A stretch of 64,000 nt of DNA, from positions 5,952,001 to 6,016,000 of the forward strand of contig NZ_CP107834.1 in assembly GCF_036346595.1 (NCBI RefSeq), read 5' to 3'. Both the position numbers and the translations under genes were made by a program. The notes beneath the pieces are model-generated. The model made no database searches, was not told the DNA's origin, and was given only the letters and a program-made list of their open reading frames with translations. This document shows, piece by piece, positions 7,375 to 15,582 of the stretch. The stretch's first letter is position 1; every line of letters begins with the position of its first letter. This stretch comes from Streptomyces sp. NBC_00525. GTDB taxonomy: Bacteria > Actinomycetota > Actinomycetes > Streptomycetales > Streptomycetaceae.

Positions 7375-8574
7375 ATGAGAGCACCGGTACAGGGAACCCA
7401 GCCGCGCCGCGTGCTGGGACGCATCCCGCGCCCGTGGCGGCTGACGTATCTGGGGCCGGAGGGAACCTTCACCGAACGGGCGCTGCGCACCCTCCCGGAA
7501 GCCGACGGCTCGCGGCTGTTGCCGGCGGCCACGGCCGCCCGGGCACTGGAACTGGTGCACGGGGGCGACGCGGACGCCGCGATGCTGCCTGTGCACAACA
7601 CGGTGGCCGGACCGGTGGGGGACACGGTGCGCGCACTCGCCGGGGCACCCGCTCCGGGCGTCGTCCGCGAGGTGGTGCTCCCCGTCGAGTTCGCGCTGTT
7701 GGTGCGTCCCGGCACCGGGCTCGACACCATCCGTACGGTGAGCGGCCACCCGCACGCCGGGGCGCAGGTTGCCGGCTGGCTGGCCGGGCGACTGCCCCGG
7801 GCACGCTGGCTGTCGGCACCGTCCAACGCGGAGGCCGCGCGCCGGGTCAGGGACGGCGCCAGCGACGCCGCGGTGGCCGGTGACTTCACCGCCGCCCACT
7901 ACGGCCTGCGAGTGGCGGCCGCCGGCATCCAGGACACCGCCGGGGCGGTCACCCGGTTCCTGCTCTGCGCGCACTCCGGCGCCCATGCCTTCCCGCCCGT
8001 CCGGCAGGCCGATCGCACCTCGTTGCTCGGACGTGTTCCGGGCCCGCCGGACGGCCTCGGCGCCTTCCTGGACGATCTCCGGCGCCACCCCCTGCTGCGG
8101 GCCGTGTCCCTGTACACCGTGCCCGACGGCAGCGGCGCTTCCGTCCTGTTCGTGGACTGCCCGGGCAACGCCGAGCAGCCCGCGACCCACCGCACCGTCC
8201 AACTGCTGAGCCTGCGCCTCCCCGGGCTGCGGTCCCTGGGGTCCTACGCCTCGGCCCCAGCCCCACCGCCGTACGAACGGAGCCTGACGACGATGCACAG
8301 CGAGACGAACACCACCGGGGAAGCCGCGCCCGGGGACATCGCCCGGCTGCGGGAGCGCATCGATGACCTGGACGGCTCCCTCATCGGTACGCTGAAGCAG
8401 CGGATCGAGGCATCCCGGGAGATCCAGCGCATCCGCACGGGACGGGGCGGAGCCCCGCTGGACTCCGGCCGCGAGCTGTCCATCCGGGGCCGGTACGCCG
8501 AGGAACTGGGGGAGAGCGGGGCGGGTCTCGCCGAGGCATTGCTGGAGATGTGCCGGGGGTGGTCTCCGCGGTGA
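7375..8574 (+). CDS. Bifunctional prephenate dehydratase (N-terminal) - chorismate mutase (C-terminal), TrlH-like
   Basis: 399 residues; the ATG at 7375 lies one base after the preceding stop. The prephenate dehydratase domain starts with YLGPEGTFTE (about residue 25) and includes the TRFLL motif. An ACT-like stretch follows in which the Phe-binding ESRP motif is not recognisable and the GAL-type motif is weak (GLGAFLDDL). Residues about 320-395 form an AroQ-type chorismate mutase (RIDDLDGSLI, KQRIE, DSGREL). The usual bifunctional P-protein has the mutase first. This reversed order is the one reported for TrlH of the Streptomyces dihydroxytropolone cluster, where it boosts phenylpyruvate supply. 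The enzyme would convert chorismate through prephenate to phenylpyruvate, feeding the divergent dehydrogenase complex. Missing ACT motifs suggest release from Phe feedback. Confidence 0.9.
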   Translation: MRAPVQGTQPRRVLGRIPRPWRLTYLGPEGTFTERALRTLPEADGSRLLPAATAARALELVHGGDADAAMLPVHNTVAGPVGDTVRALAGAPAPGVVREVVLPVEFALLVRPGTGLDTIRTVSGHPHAGAQVAGWLAGRLPRARWLSAPSNAEAARRVRDGASDAAVAGDFTAAHYGLRVAAAGIQDTAGAVTRFLLCAHSGAHAFPPVRQADRTSLLGRVPGPPDGLGAFLDDLRRHPLLRAVSLYTVPDGSGASVLFVDCPGNAEQPATHRTVQLLSLRLPGLRSLGSYASAPAPPPYERSLTTMHSETNTTGEAAPGDIARLRERIDDLDGSLIGTLKQRIEASREIQRIRTGRGGAPLDSGRELSIRGRYAEELGESGAGLAEALLEMCRGWSPR

Positions 8575-9230
8575 GTCCACCCCCGCGGACGGTGCCGCCG
8601 TCCCGCCGCCCGCGTCGCGGTCGTGAGGACGTCCTCATGGCCGCGACGGCCCTGTTCCACGAACGGGGGCACGACGCGACGAGCATGAGCGACATCGCCG
8701 ACCGCCTCGGTGTCACCAAGGCGGCGCTGTACCGGCATGTGCGGGGTAGGGCCGAGGTGCTGCGCGAGGTCACCCGTCCGGTCCGCGCGCGTCTGCGGTC
8801 GTTGTCGTCCGTGAGCGCGTCCGGGGACGGCCGCTCACCCGCCGCCGAACTCGCCGACGTGCTGGACGCGCTCGCCCTGGCGGCGGCGGCGGATCCGGCC
8901 CGCCACGCGGTGTTCTGGGGTGTGGGCGGCACACCGAGCCCGGATGCCGAGGATGCCGTGTGCCGGGAATCCATGATTGCGCGGCTGGCACAGCTGCTGG
9001 CGCGGGCCGTGCACCGGGGCGAGACACGGTGCGACCTCGATCCGTCGGTCACAGCCCGCCTGCTCGTGGGGGCGGTCGTAGGCACGGCGGCGGGCGGAAG
9101 AGGCACGGAGGACCCATTCGGGACCCGGCGGGACCCGGACGGCGAGTCAGCGGCCGGGAGATCGCCATCGGCCGTCGATCTCCTCCTCGACGCCCTGCTA
9201 CGGTCACCGGCCGGCCCGCGGCGCACATGA
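8571..9230 (+). CDS. TetR-family transcriptional regulator
   Basis: About 219 residues from a GTG at 8571 that overlaps the previous stop as GTGA. The N-terminal helix-turn-helix is typical (MSDIADRLGVTKAALYRHVRGRAEVL); the ligand domain is generic. The gene is translationally coupled to the phenylpyruvate-forming gene, so it probably regulates this cluster in response to a pathway product. It is not of the ArpA/ScbR type by sequence. Its 3' end overlaps the convergent LysR gene by 27 bases. Confidence 0.85.
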   Translation: MSPPPRTVPPSRRPRRGREDVLMAATALFHERGHDATSMSDIADRLGVTKAALYRHVRGRAEVLREVTRPVRARLRSLSSVSASGDGRSPAAELADVLDALALAAAADPARHAVFWGVGGTPSPDAEDAVCRESMIARLAQLLARAVHRGETRCDLDPSVTARLLVGAVVGTAAGGRGTEDPFGTRRDPDGESAAGRSPSAVDLLLDALLRSPAGPRRT

Positions 9231-10208
9231 GGGCGGCGGACCGGACGACACGGGATGGGTGAGTGCGGCACGTACGGCCTCGCGCAGCCACATGTGCACG
9301 GGCTCGGTCTCGTGCCGCGGGTGCCACGCCTGGCAGATGCTGATGGGCTCGGTGGCCACCGGCAGGTCGAACAGTTCGACGTTGACCGACCGCCGCGCGC
9401 CGGCCGCGACCGAGTGGGGCATCGCGGTCACCAGGTCACCCGTCGGGATCATCAGGAGCGCCTCGCCGTAGTTCGGCACGGACGCGATCACCTCCCTGTG
9501 CAGACCGAGTGCGTGCAGCGCGGTGTCGATGGGCCCTGCCATACGGCCCTTGCGGGAGACGCTGACGTGCCGCGCCGAGGCGAATGCCTCTGCGGTCACC
9601 TCCGCGGCCAGCAGTGGGTGTCCGGCCCGCGCCACGCCTGTGAACCGGTCCTGGAACAATGGCTCGATCCGCAGCTCCGGGCTGGGTTCGTCGATGACGC
9701 CGATCTCGATGTCCACAGAGCCCTCCCGCAGGGGCGCGCTGCCGTGGGTACTCTCCACCGTGAAGGCGAACCGGGCCATCGGCACCTCCACGCTCGCCCG
9801 GCTCAGCAGTTTCGGCGCCAGTACCGCCGCGTACGCCTCGTCCGCCACGATGGTCAGCATCCGACTCACCCGGGAGAGGTCCTTCTGCGGGCTCGGGCTG
9901 AGCAGCAGCTCCGCCTCCCACAACAACGCCCTCACCCTCGGCTGGAGTTCCAGGGCCCGAGGGGTGGGCACGAGGCCCCGTCCGGCGCGGACCAGGACGG
10001 GGTCGCCGAGGGCGAGGCGGATCTTGGCCAGCGTCCGGCTCATGGCGGGCGGGGACAGTGCCAGCCGTTCCGCGGCGCCCGTGACGCTGCCCTCCTGCAG
10101 CAACGCGTCCAGGGCCGGCAGCAGGCGCAGGTCCAGACTCGGTCCTTGACGGCCGGACAGTTCGTCGGCCCATCCGCCCTGATGGTCGCCGACGCCGGTC
10201 TCGCTCAT
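9204..10208 (-). CDS. LysR-family transcriptional regulator
   Basis: 334 residues from an ATG at 10208 overlapping the MFS stop as ATGA. It has the N-terminal winged helix-turn-helix (SVTGAAERLALSPPAMSRTLAKIR) and a C-terminal type 2 periplasmic-binding-like effector domain. LysR genes usually sit divergent to their target; this one is the last gene of the operon it may control (methyltransferase, exporter, regulator). Read leftward. Confidence 0.88.
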   Translation of the reverse strand: MSETGVGDHQGGWADELSGRQGPSLDLRLLPALDALLQEGSVTGAAERLALSPPAMSRTLAKIRLALGDPVLVRAGRGLVPTPRALELQPRVRALLWEAELLLSPSPQKDLSRVSRMLTIVADEAYAAVLAPKLLSRASVEVPMARFAFTVESTHGSAPLREGSVDIEIGVIDEPSPELRIEPLFQDRFTGVARAGHPLLAAEVTAEAFASARHVSVSRKGRMAGPIDTALHALGLHREVIASVPNYGEALLMIPTGDLVTAMPHSVAAGARRSVNVELFDLPVATEPISICQAWHPRHETEPVHMWLREAVRAALTHPVSSGPPPSCAPRAGR

Positions 10209-11764
10209 GGCTTCCCCTCGGTGGTGCCGTGCTCGTCGTGTCCCGGTCGCAGCCACAGTACGACCACGATGGTCAACAGGAGCAGTGCGAGTGCCACGAT
10301 GCGCAACGACTCGGCCATTCCCGTCGTGAACGCCTCCCGCACCTGTGCGGACAGGTGTGCCGCGGCGGTACCGGACTGCTCCACGCCGCGCAGGGCGGTG
10401 CCCAGCGCCTGCCCTTTCCCGAAGTCTCCGGTGTCCCAGGGCCCGGCCGGCAGGGCGTTCGCGAAACGGGTGTTGAGCAGCGTGCCGAACACGGCGAAGC
10501 CGAGTGCCCCACCGATCTCCCGGCTGAAGCTGTTGATGCCGGAGCCGACGCCCGCCTGGTGGGCGGGAACGGAGGTGATGACGGCGTTCGACAGGGGTGG
10601 ATTGGACAGCCCCGACCCGATGCCGACCACGACGATGCACCCGGCGTACACGACGTACGCGGTGCCGGGGCCGCACAGGGAGAACAACCCGAGGCCCACC
10701 ACCACTACGAGCAGTCCACAGGCGATGACCGGACGGCCCCCGTACCGGTCGGCCAGTAGGGCGGCCCGCAGGGAGACCAGGAAGATCACGACGGCCAGCG
10801 GTGCCGTGCCGAGGCCGGCCAGGACGGCCGGATAGTCCTTTACGTTCATGAGGTACTGGCCGTTGAGGTAGAAGACCGAGTACATCGCGACGAAGGACGC
10901 GACGATGCCGAGGGTTCCGGCACGCATCCCGGGCCGGCGGAACACCCGGGGGTCCAGCAGCGGCTGCTCCCGCCCGAGTTCGTAGCGGCAGAACAGCACC
11001 AGGAACACCGCGCTCGTGGCGAAGCCCGACAGCACGGCGGGGGAGGCCCAGCCGAGTTCGGAGCCCTCGATGATGCCGAAGAGGACCCCGAAGACGGCCG
11101 CGACGAGGAGGAGTATTCCGCCCGTGTCGATCAGGTGGGCATGGCGTTCGACGCGGGGCAGGGTCCTGGCCGCGACCGCCAGTCCGCACGCCGAAAGCGG
11201 AGCGGCCACCGCGAACAGGACCTGCCAGTCGTAGAACTGGAGCACCGCGCCGCCCACGATGTTGCCTGCGACGCCGCCGCCTCCGCTGAGCGCGGTCCAC
11301 AGAGCGACGGCTTGCCCGCGTTTCCCCGATGGGAAGCAGGAGATCAGCAGCGGCAGGCTGTTGGGCAGGATCAGCGCGGCGCCCGCCCCGGTCACCGCCC
11401 GCGCCCCGAGCAGCAGGGGGACGGTCGGTGAGACCGCAGATGCGAGCGATCCCACGACCATCATGGCAAGGCCGGTGAGCAGGGCGCCCTTCCGGCCGAA
11501 GCGGTCGCCCACGGCCCCGCTGGGGATGAGCAGGCAGCCGAAGACGATCAGGTAGCTGTCGACGATCCACAGGACCTCGGTCGGGGTCGGCCGCAGCGCG
11601 CTGGTCGCCAGGCGGCCGACCGCGAGGTTCACCCCCGCGCCGAGGCCGAAGACCAGCATGACGCACATGCCGAGCGCGGCGACGGCCGTGCGGGATTCCG
11701 GCCGGGCACCGCTCGACGCGGCGGTCGAACGCCGTGCCGGGTCGGTCGGCGAGGACGTGTTCAC
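10205..11764 (-). CDS. MFS drug/metabolite exporter, DHA2 (14-TMS) family
   Basis: 519 residues; GTG at 11764 overlaps the methyltransferase stop as GTGA. About 14 hydrophobic helices are visible. The A-motif (GAVGDRFGRKGALL) and the antiporter C-motif region (GAGAALILPNSLPLL) mark an EmrB/QacA-type proton-driven exporter. In an operon with an O-methyltransferase at a cluster edge, self-resistance or product export is likely. Substrate unknown. Confidence 0.9.
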   Translation of the reverse strand: MNTSSPTDPARRSTAASSGARPESRTAVAALGMCVMLVFGLGAGVNLAVGRLATSALRPTPTEVLWIVDSYLIVFGCLLIPSGAVGDRFGRKGALLTGLAMMVVGSLASAVSPTVPLLLGARAVTGAGAALILPNSLPLLISCFPSGKRGQAVALWTALSGGGGVAGNIVGGAVLQFYDWQVLFAVAAPLSACGLAVAARTLPRVERHAHLIDTGGILLLVAAVFGVLFGIIEGSELGWASPAVLSGFATSAVFLVLFCRYELGREQPLLDPRVFRRPGMRAGTLGIVASFVAMYSVFYLNGQYLMNVKDYPAVLAGLGTAPLAVVIFLVSLRAALLADRYGGRPVIACGLLVVVVGLGLFSLCGPGTAYVVYAGCIVVVGIGSGLSNPPLSNAVITSVPAHQAGVGSGINSFSREIGGALGFAVFGTLLNTRFANALPAGPWDTGDFGKGQALGTALRGVEQSGTAAAHLSAQVREAFTTGMAESLRIVALALLLLTIVVVLWLRPGHDEHGTTEGKP

Positions 11765-12459
11765 GACGCGGTCCACCCGGAGCCGGTGAACGTGGACAGT
11801 TCGAATCCCTGTCCGTCGGTGATGCCGACGGACACGTATCCGTTGTCCGGATTCCGGACGTGTCGGAGATATGAGCGGGCACCGGCGGCGAACTTCTCGG
11901 TGTCGTCCGCGTGCACGAGCGCGCCGGTGCGCAGGTGCGGTTCGGCGGCCCGGACGACGTCGAGAAAGAAATCGGCCCAGCCGTCCAGATAGAGAAAATC
12001 GATCGGCTCGGCGGACAGGGCAGGAAAGAAGGACAATACCTCGCCTGCCTCGCCGGTGATCACCTCGGCATATTTGTCGACCCCGGCCGCTTTCAGGTGA
12101 TTCCGGGCCGCCGCGCACTTTCCTTCGTGGAGATCGACGGTGTAGAGCTTTCCCATTCCGTTGTCCTTGAGCGCCGCTGCGATATGGAGGGCGGTGAAAC
12201 CGTAGGCGGTGCCGAACTCGAAGACGATCCGGGGGCGCACGGCTCGGACACAGGCGTAGAGCAATCGACCGATGGCTGCTGGGGCCGCGTAATAGCCGGA
12301 GGCGCACGCGGAAACGAGTTCCGCCGGTGTCCACGGTGTGGTGCGTCGCCGGACGATTTCGAGGAGCTTTGGTTGTTCCACGGCATCCACACGGTCCTGC
12401 TCGGCGGAGATGGCGTCCAGCACTGCTCGTGTGTCGGCAGAGAAAAGGGAGGAGGTCAT
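11761..12459 (-). CDS. Class I SAM-dependent O-methyltransferase-like protein
   Basis: 232 residues; ATG at 12459 with GAAAGG upstream. The SAM-binding motif I reads VFEFGTAYGFTALHIA, followed by an acidic loop (LYTVDLHEGK) and FLYLDGWADFF; the fold resembles caffeoyl-CoA/catechol-type methyltransferases. It would transfer a methyl group to a small hydroxylated molecule. First gene of the three-gene operon with the exporter and the LysR gene, so product tailoring or detoxification is plausible. Function inferred from fold only. Confidence 0.82.
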   Translation of the reverse strand: MTSSLFSADTRAVLDAISAEQDRVDAVEQPKLLEIVRRRTTPWTPAELVSACASGYYAAPAAIGRLLYACVRAVRPRIVFEFGTAYGFTALHIAAALKDNGMGKLYTVDLHEGKCAAARNHLKAAGVDKYAEVITGEAGEVLSFFPALSAEPIDFLYLDGWADFFLDVVRAAEPHLRTGALVHADDTEKFAAGARSYLRHVRNPDNGYVSVGITDGQGFELSTFTGSGWTAS

Positions 12460-12753
12460 TCTCGAATTACCTTTCGGAGGCGTTTCCGATATATCGGAAC
12501 CTGTTTGGCAGAGGTTTCATGGCCTTCCGGGAAGGTGGAGATCGGGGGCACTCGATCCCTGGCGCGATGAGCGTCGACAAAGGGCTGGATTCGTCGGCTC
12601 CGGAATTCCGGGGTGTCAGGGACCGCCGGCACGTCCGTAGCGCCGCTATGACCGAATCAAGGGAGGCTTGACCGGCTGAAGTGGGGAGTTGCTCCGCCGT
12701 GCGCGTTCGGCGGACATCGGCTCACCTCCGCCGGAAGGGGTCGAACAGCGGAT

Positions 12754-12775
12754 CGGGAAGGGGGTTCCCTTCCCG
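12754..12775. repeat. Perfect 9-bp hairpin in the methyltransferase leader
   Basis: CGGGAAGGG (12754-12762), loop GGTT, then CCCTTCCCG (12767-12775). There is no T-run, so it is either a weak terminator/attenuator about 300 bases upstream of the methyltransferase start or a binding site. Confidence 0.55.
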
Positions 12776-12921
12776 GCCTCACTGTAGGGGGAGCCGGTTG
12801 TTCAATCCAGTGCAATATGTGCAAGGTGAATTTGCTTGAGGTGGAATCGATAGTTTCTCCGGATGGGGGGGGAAGGCTGGTTTAGTGGGCAACATGGTGC
12901 TGTGATGTATCTCACGTTTAA

Positions 12922-12969
12922 TTCATGGTTTCCGTTTCGGTGCATATACTGATTTCGCAACGAGAAATC
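12922..12969 (+). promoter_or_regulatory. Promoter with an operator-like palindrome for the LuxR-type gene
   Basis: A -10 box TATACT lies at 12945-12950, with a weak -35 (TTCATG, 12922-12927) at 17 bases. Immediately downstream, GATTTC (12951-12956) and GAAATC (12964-12969) form a perfect inverted repeat with a 7-base centre. That is where a repressor would block the polymerase. Confidence 0.5.
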
Positions 12970-13047
12970 GTTCATGGGTGAGGTGTGGGCGACGTGCTCG
13001 CCTATGCGCCCTTGATGAGTGATGACCATTCATGGCAGGGGGAAAAT

Positions 13048-13341
13048 GTGTCTCGTGAATCCCGTCAGATGTTAGAAGGGCGGCTCTCCGTCCTGGGTTC
13101 CGAACGTGCGACGACTGATCGCGTGTTGCGGAGGGCGCCCTTTCCGCTCACGCCGCGAGAGCGTCAGGTCCTCGATGAGATCAAAGAGGGGAAATCGAAC
13201 AGGATGGTCGCGCGCTTGCTGGGGATATCCGAGCGAACCGTCAAGGTCCATTTGCATTCGATATTTATCAAGTTGGACGCGGCATCCCGCACCGAAGCTG
13301 TCATCGAAGGCATAAGGAGCGGCTGTATCAGCCTGCACTGA
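13048..13341 (+). CDS. Small LuxR-type (GerE HTH) regulator without receiver domain
   Basis: 97 residues from GTG 13048, chosen because AGGGGG lies five bases upstream; in-frame starts at 12985 and 13015 lack such a site. Nearly all of the protein is a LuxR/GerE helix-turn-helix (LTPRERQVLDEIKEGKSN, LLGISERTVKVHLHSIF). There is no receiver or ATPase domain, so it must respond to expression level, a partner or a directly bound ligand. Its codons are less GC-rich than its neighbours', hinting at separate origin. It stands opposite the methyltransferase/exporter operon and may control it. Confidence 0.85.
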   Translation: MSRESRQMLEGRLSVLGSERATTDRVLRRAPFPLTPRERQVLDEIKEGKSNRMVARLLGISERTVKVHLHSIFIKLDAASRTEAVIEGIRSGCISLH

Positions 13342-13347
13342 CCAAAC

Positions 13348-13386
13348 GGTGAGGGCCCCCGGCGCGATGCGCCGGGGGCCCTCACC
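13348..13386. terminator. Bidirectional terminator hairpin
   Basis: A perfect 18-bp stem with a 3-base loop (GGTGAGGGCC... at 13348-13365, mirrored at 13369-13386) lies between the LuxR-type gene and the convergent TetR gene. It is positioned to end both transcripts. Confidence 0.85.
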
Positions 13387-13434
13387 ATGTGCGTCGGATG
13401 CGACCGTCCGTGCTCCAGGGGAACCGGCCAGTGC

Positions 13435-13989
13435 TCAGGGGGTGCCGGCCGCCAGCGTGCGCGCCAGGGAGAGCGTGAGCCGGGCGGTGGTGACCACGAG
13501 CTCCGCGTCGATGGGCGCACCGAGCGCGAGTACACGGAAGTACAACGGGCCGAGGGAGAGATCGATGAGGTGGTCGACCCCCCGGTCGTCAACCGCGATG
13601 TTCTCACGGGCGAGGAGGTCACGGAGCCCGGCGGCGTCCCGCTCCCGTTGTTCCCGCAGGAATCCGGAGCGCAGCGACGCCGCGGTGTCCTCGTTCAGTT
13701 GGGCATGACCCAGAAGGGCCTGCAGCACCTGTCCGGCCGGCTCCTGGAAGAAGTCGGCCACCCGCCGGAGGTGGGACGTGAGTGCCTCCTCGGCCCCGGC
13801 ATCGGTGTCCAGGCGCCATTCCAGGGCCTCGCGGGCGTCGTCGGTAAGAGTGTCGAGAAGGATGTCGACCTTCGACTTCCACCAGCGGTAGATCGTCTGC
13901 TTGGCCACGCCGGCACGCTGGGCGATGCCTTCGATGGTCAGGGCGGAGAACCCCCGCTCGACCAGGAGGTCGTCCGCGGCGTTCAGCAC
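13435..13989 (-). CDS. TetR-family regulator, unusual N-terminus
   Basis: 184 residues from GTG 13989. The helix-turn-helix is clear (LTIEGIAQRAGVAKQTIYRWWKSK). The GTG start leaves helix 1 shortened. The frame upstream encodes plausible further residues (RSESIRLAV) back to a stop at 14098 but contains no ATG, GTG or TTG. A TTGACG box near 14092 on the minus strand looks like its -35, so a short or leaderless start may be real. Divergent-type control of the MFS gene upstream (14168-15394) is likely, since both read leftward with 178 bases between. Confidence 0.8.
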   Translation of the reverse strand: MLNAADDLLVERGFSALTIEGIAQRAGVAKQTIYRWWKSKVDILLDTLTDDAREALEWRLDTDAGAEEALTSHLRRVADFFQEPAGQVLQALLGHAQLNEDTAASLRSGFLREQRERDAAGLRDLLARENIAVDDRGVDHLIDLSLGPLYFRVLALGAPIDAELVVTTARLTLSLARTLAAGTP

Positions 13990-14167
13990 GGCCAGCCGGA
14001 TGCTCTCGCTGCGGTAGGGTCCGGTCCGGCTGATGGCCGTGGTCGCCCCACCGGCCGGTCGTGGTTTCCGCGTGGTACCGATGGCTCCGTCAACCCTTCA
14101 CGTCATGTCCGTCCCCGTAATTCTGTCACAGCGGGGGTCCGCCGCGGCCGAGCGCGGCGAACCCCGG

Positions 14168-15394
14168 TCAGGCGGCTTCGCGCCCGGTCCGCACCAGGCT
14201 GAGCAGCACGCCGAGGGAGAGCGCGGCGACAACCGCGCTGAATGTCTCACCGGCGGGGCGCAGGCTGGTCTCGCGGATCAGGATGCCCACGCCGATCGCG
14301 GGCACCGCCAGCATCGAGTAGAGGATGGCGAAGAAGGTGGACACCGACGCGCCGCGGTGTTGAGGGGCGCTGCGGGTGGTGATGCCGCTGATGCCGTGTC
14401 CGACCGCGATGCCCGTCGCCAGTCCGTTGACGATGGCCCCGGCGAACAGCGGGGTGAGTGTGCTGGTGGCCATCGCGGTTGCGATCAGGACGGCCGCGAC
14501 GATCAGGCCCAGGCAGGCCGCGGGCAGGGCGGTGCCGGGCTTGAGGGTGCGGACCAGGAGCTGGCCGAGGGCGGTGCACGCGAAGGCGGCGAAGACGACG
14601 AGGCCGGTCAGTGAGTGGCTGGACTCGTGCAGCACGGTGCCCAGGAACAGGCCGGTCACGGCGGTCAGGACGCCGAGGACGGCGAAGCCGGCGCCCGCCG
14701 CCATCGCCGACCGCAGGAAGTCGGACCGGATCTCGCCCGGGATGTGCAGGGGCTGGAACTGCAGGGAGAAGCCGGACCGGTGGGCCGAGCTCTCATCGTT
14801 CAGCAGGACGCCGACGGCGGCGATTGCGGCGAGGGCCAGCATGGCGACCCAGGGGGTGCGCAGCGGAGACGGTGCGAGGTCCGCCAGAATGCCCGCCAGC
14901 AGAGTGCCGCACGCGAGTCCGCCCATGTTCGCGAACAGGGCGATGGTGGCCGGCTTGACGCGGCTGTGCTGCCCGAGCCGCTCGGCGAGTGAGGCCGTCG
15001 CGGCGCCGGTGATCAGTGCCGCGGAGAATCCGGAGATGATCCGGGCGACGATCATGGCGGTGACGTTCTGCGCCAGCAGGAACACCACTGCCGCCATGAC
15101 GGACAACAGGGTGGCGGCGACGAGCACGGGACGACGCCCGATCTGGTCCGAGAGCCGGCCGAAGACCAGAAGTCCGAGGACGACCCCCAGCGCGTAGACG
15201 GCGAAGATCACGGTCACGGTGAACGGTGTGAAGCCGAACTCGTCGCCGTAGAGCGGGTAGAGGGGGGTGGGTGCGGTAGTGCCCGCCATGGTGATCCAGA
15301 AGGCGAAGGCCACGCTGAACGCGGCGAGGCCGGTGCCACGTGCCGTCGCTGGCGCGCCGGTCCGGTCGCCGGCGCGAACGGTCGAGTTTCCCAC
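14168..15394 (-). CDS. MFS transporter (12-TMS, DHA1-like)
   Basis: 408 residues from GTG 15394, with GAGAGG upstream. Twelve hydrophobic segments; the MFS A-motif GRLSDQIGRRP follows the second helix and a C-motif-like stretch follows in helix 5. Probably an efflux pump for a toxic small molecule. It is preceded by an operator-rich region and followed by the TetR gene, a usual pump/repressor arrangement. Confidence 0.88.
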   Translation of the reverse strand: MGNSTVRAGDRTGAPATARGTGLAAFSVAFAFWITMAGTTAPTPLYPLYGDEFGFTPFTVTVIFAVYALGVVLGLLVFGRLSDQIGRRPVLVAATLLSVMAAVVFLLAQNVTAMIVARIISGFSAALITGAATASLAERLGQHSRVKPATIALFANMGGLACGTLLAGILADLAPSPLRTPWVAMLALAAIAAVGVLLNDESSAHRSGFSLQFQPLHIPGEIRSDFLRSAMAAGAGFAVLGVLTAVTGLFLGTVLHESSHSLTGLVVFAAFACTALGQLLVRTLKPGTALPAACLGLIVAAVLIATAMATSTLTPLFAGAIVNGLATGIAVGHGISGITTRSAPQHRGASVSTFFAILYSMLAVPAIGVGILIRETSLRPAGETFSAVVAALSLGVLLSLVRTGREAA

Positions 15395-15492
15395 TGCGGT
15401 GGCCTCTCATGAGCGATGGAAGAGTGGAAGGGAGTGGTGCGGGCGGCCGCCCGCACCATCAGGGAAACGGCTTCGGGGCACAGGTGTGCCGC

Positions 15493-15525
15493 ATGTGCGT
15501 GCGCACAGGTATGACGCACGCACAT
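15493..15525. repeat. Perfect 11-bp inverted repeat
   Basis: ATGTGCGTGCG at 15493-15503 is exactly inverted at 15515-15525. It lies about 100 bases upstream of the MFS start and 190 upstream of ggt, and is a candidate operator. Confidence 0.6.
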
Positions 15526-15540
15526 GACAAGACTTGCCGT

Positions 15541-15582
15541 TGCGTCTACTCAAAGGCTAGACCAGTCGGTGCGTCTATTCAA
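15541..15582. promoter_or_regulatory. Two-copy direct repeat with GTCTA/TAGAC half-sites
   Basis: TGCGTCTACTCAA and TGCGTCTATTCAA differ at one base and are 29 bases apart, about three helical turns, with an inverted TAGAC half-site between them. Likely binding site of the TetR encoded at 13435-13989. Confidence 0.5.

Larger units (their letters stand above)
12460..13047. other. Long regulatory intergenic region, AT-richer than its surroundings
   Basis: 588 bases without a supportable gene. The left half is the leader of the methyltransferase operon and contains a perfect hairpin (12754-12775). The right half (about 12780-12980) is clearly AT-richer and carries the promoter and operator of the LuxR-type gene. 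A 75-residue minus-strand frame at 12802-13029 has no family resemblance or ribosome-binding site and is not called. Confidence 0.7.

Noticed and set aside
6612..9230. AfsA-like gene plus TetR gene as a complete butyrolactone signalling pair
   Set aside because: The TetR protein lacks the features of ArpA/ScbR receptors and no ARE-type box is evident; signalling remains possible but unsupported.
12802..13029. 75-codon minus-strand frame in the AT-richer intergenic region
   Set aside because: No ribosome-binding site, no family resemblance, and it overlaps the promoter and operator of the LuxR-type gene.
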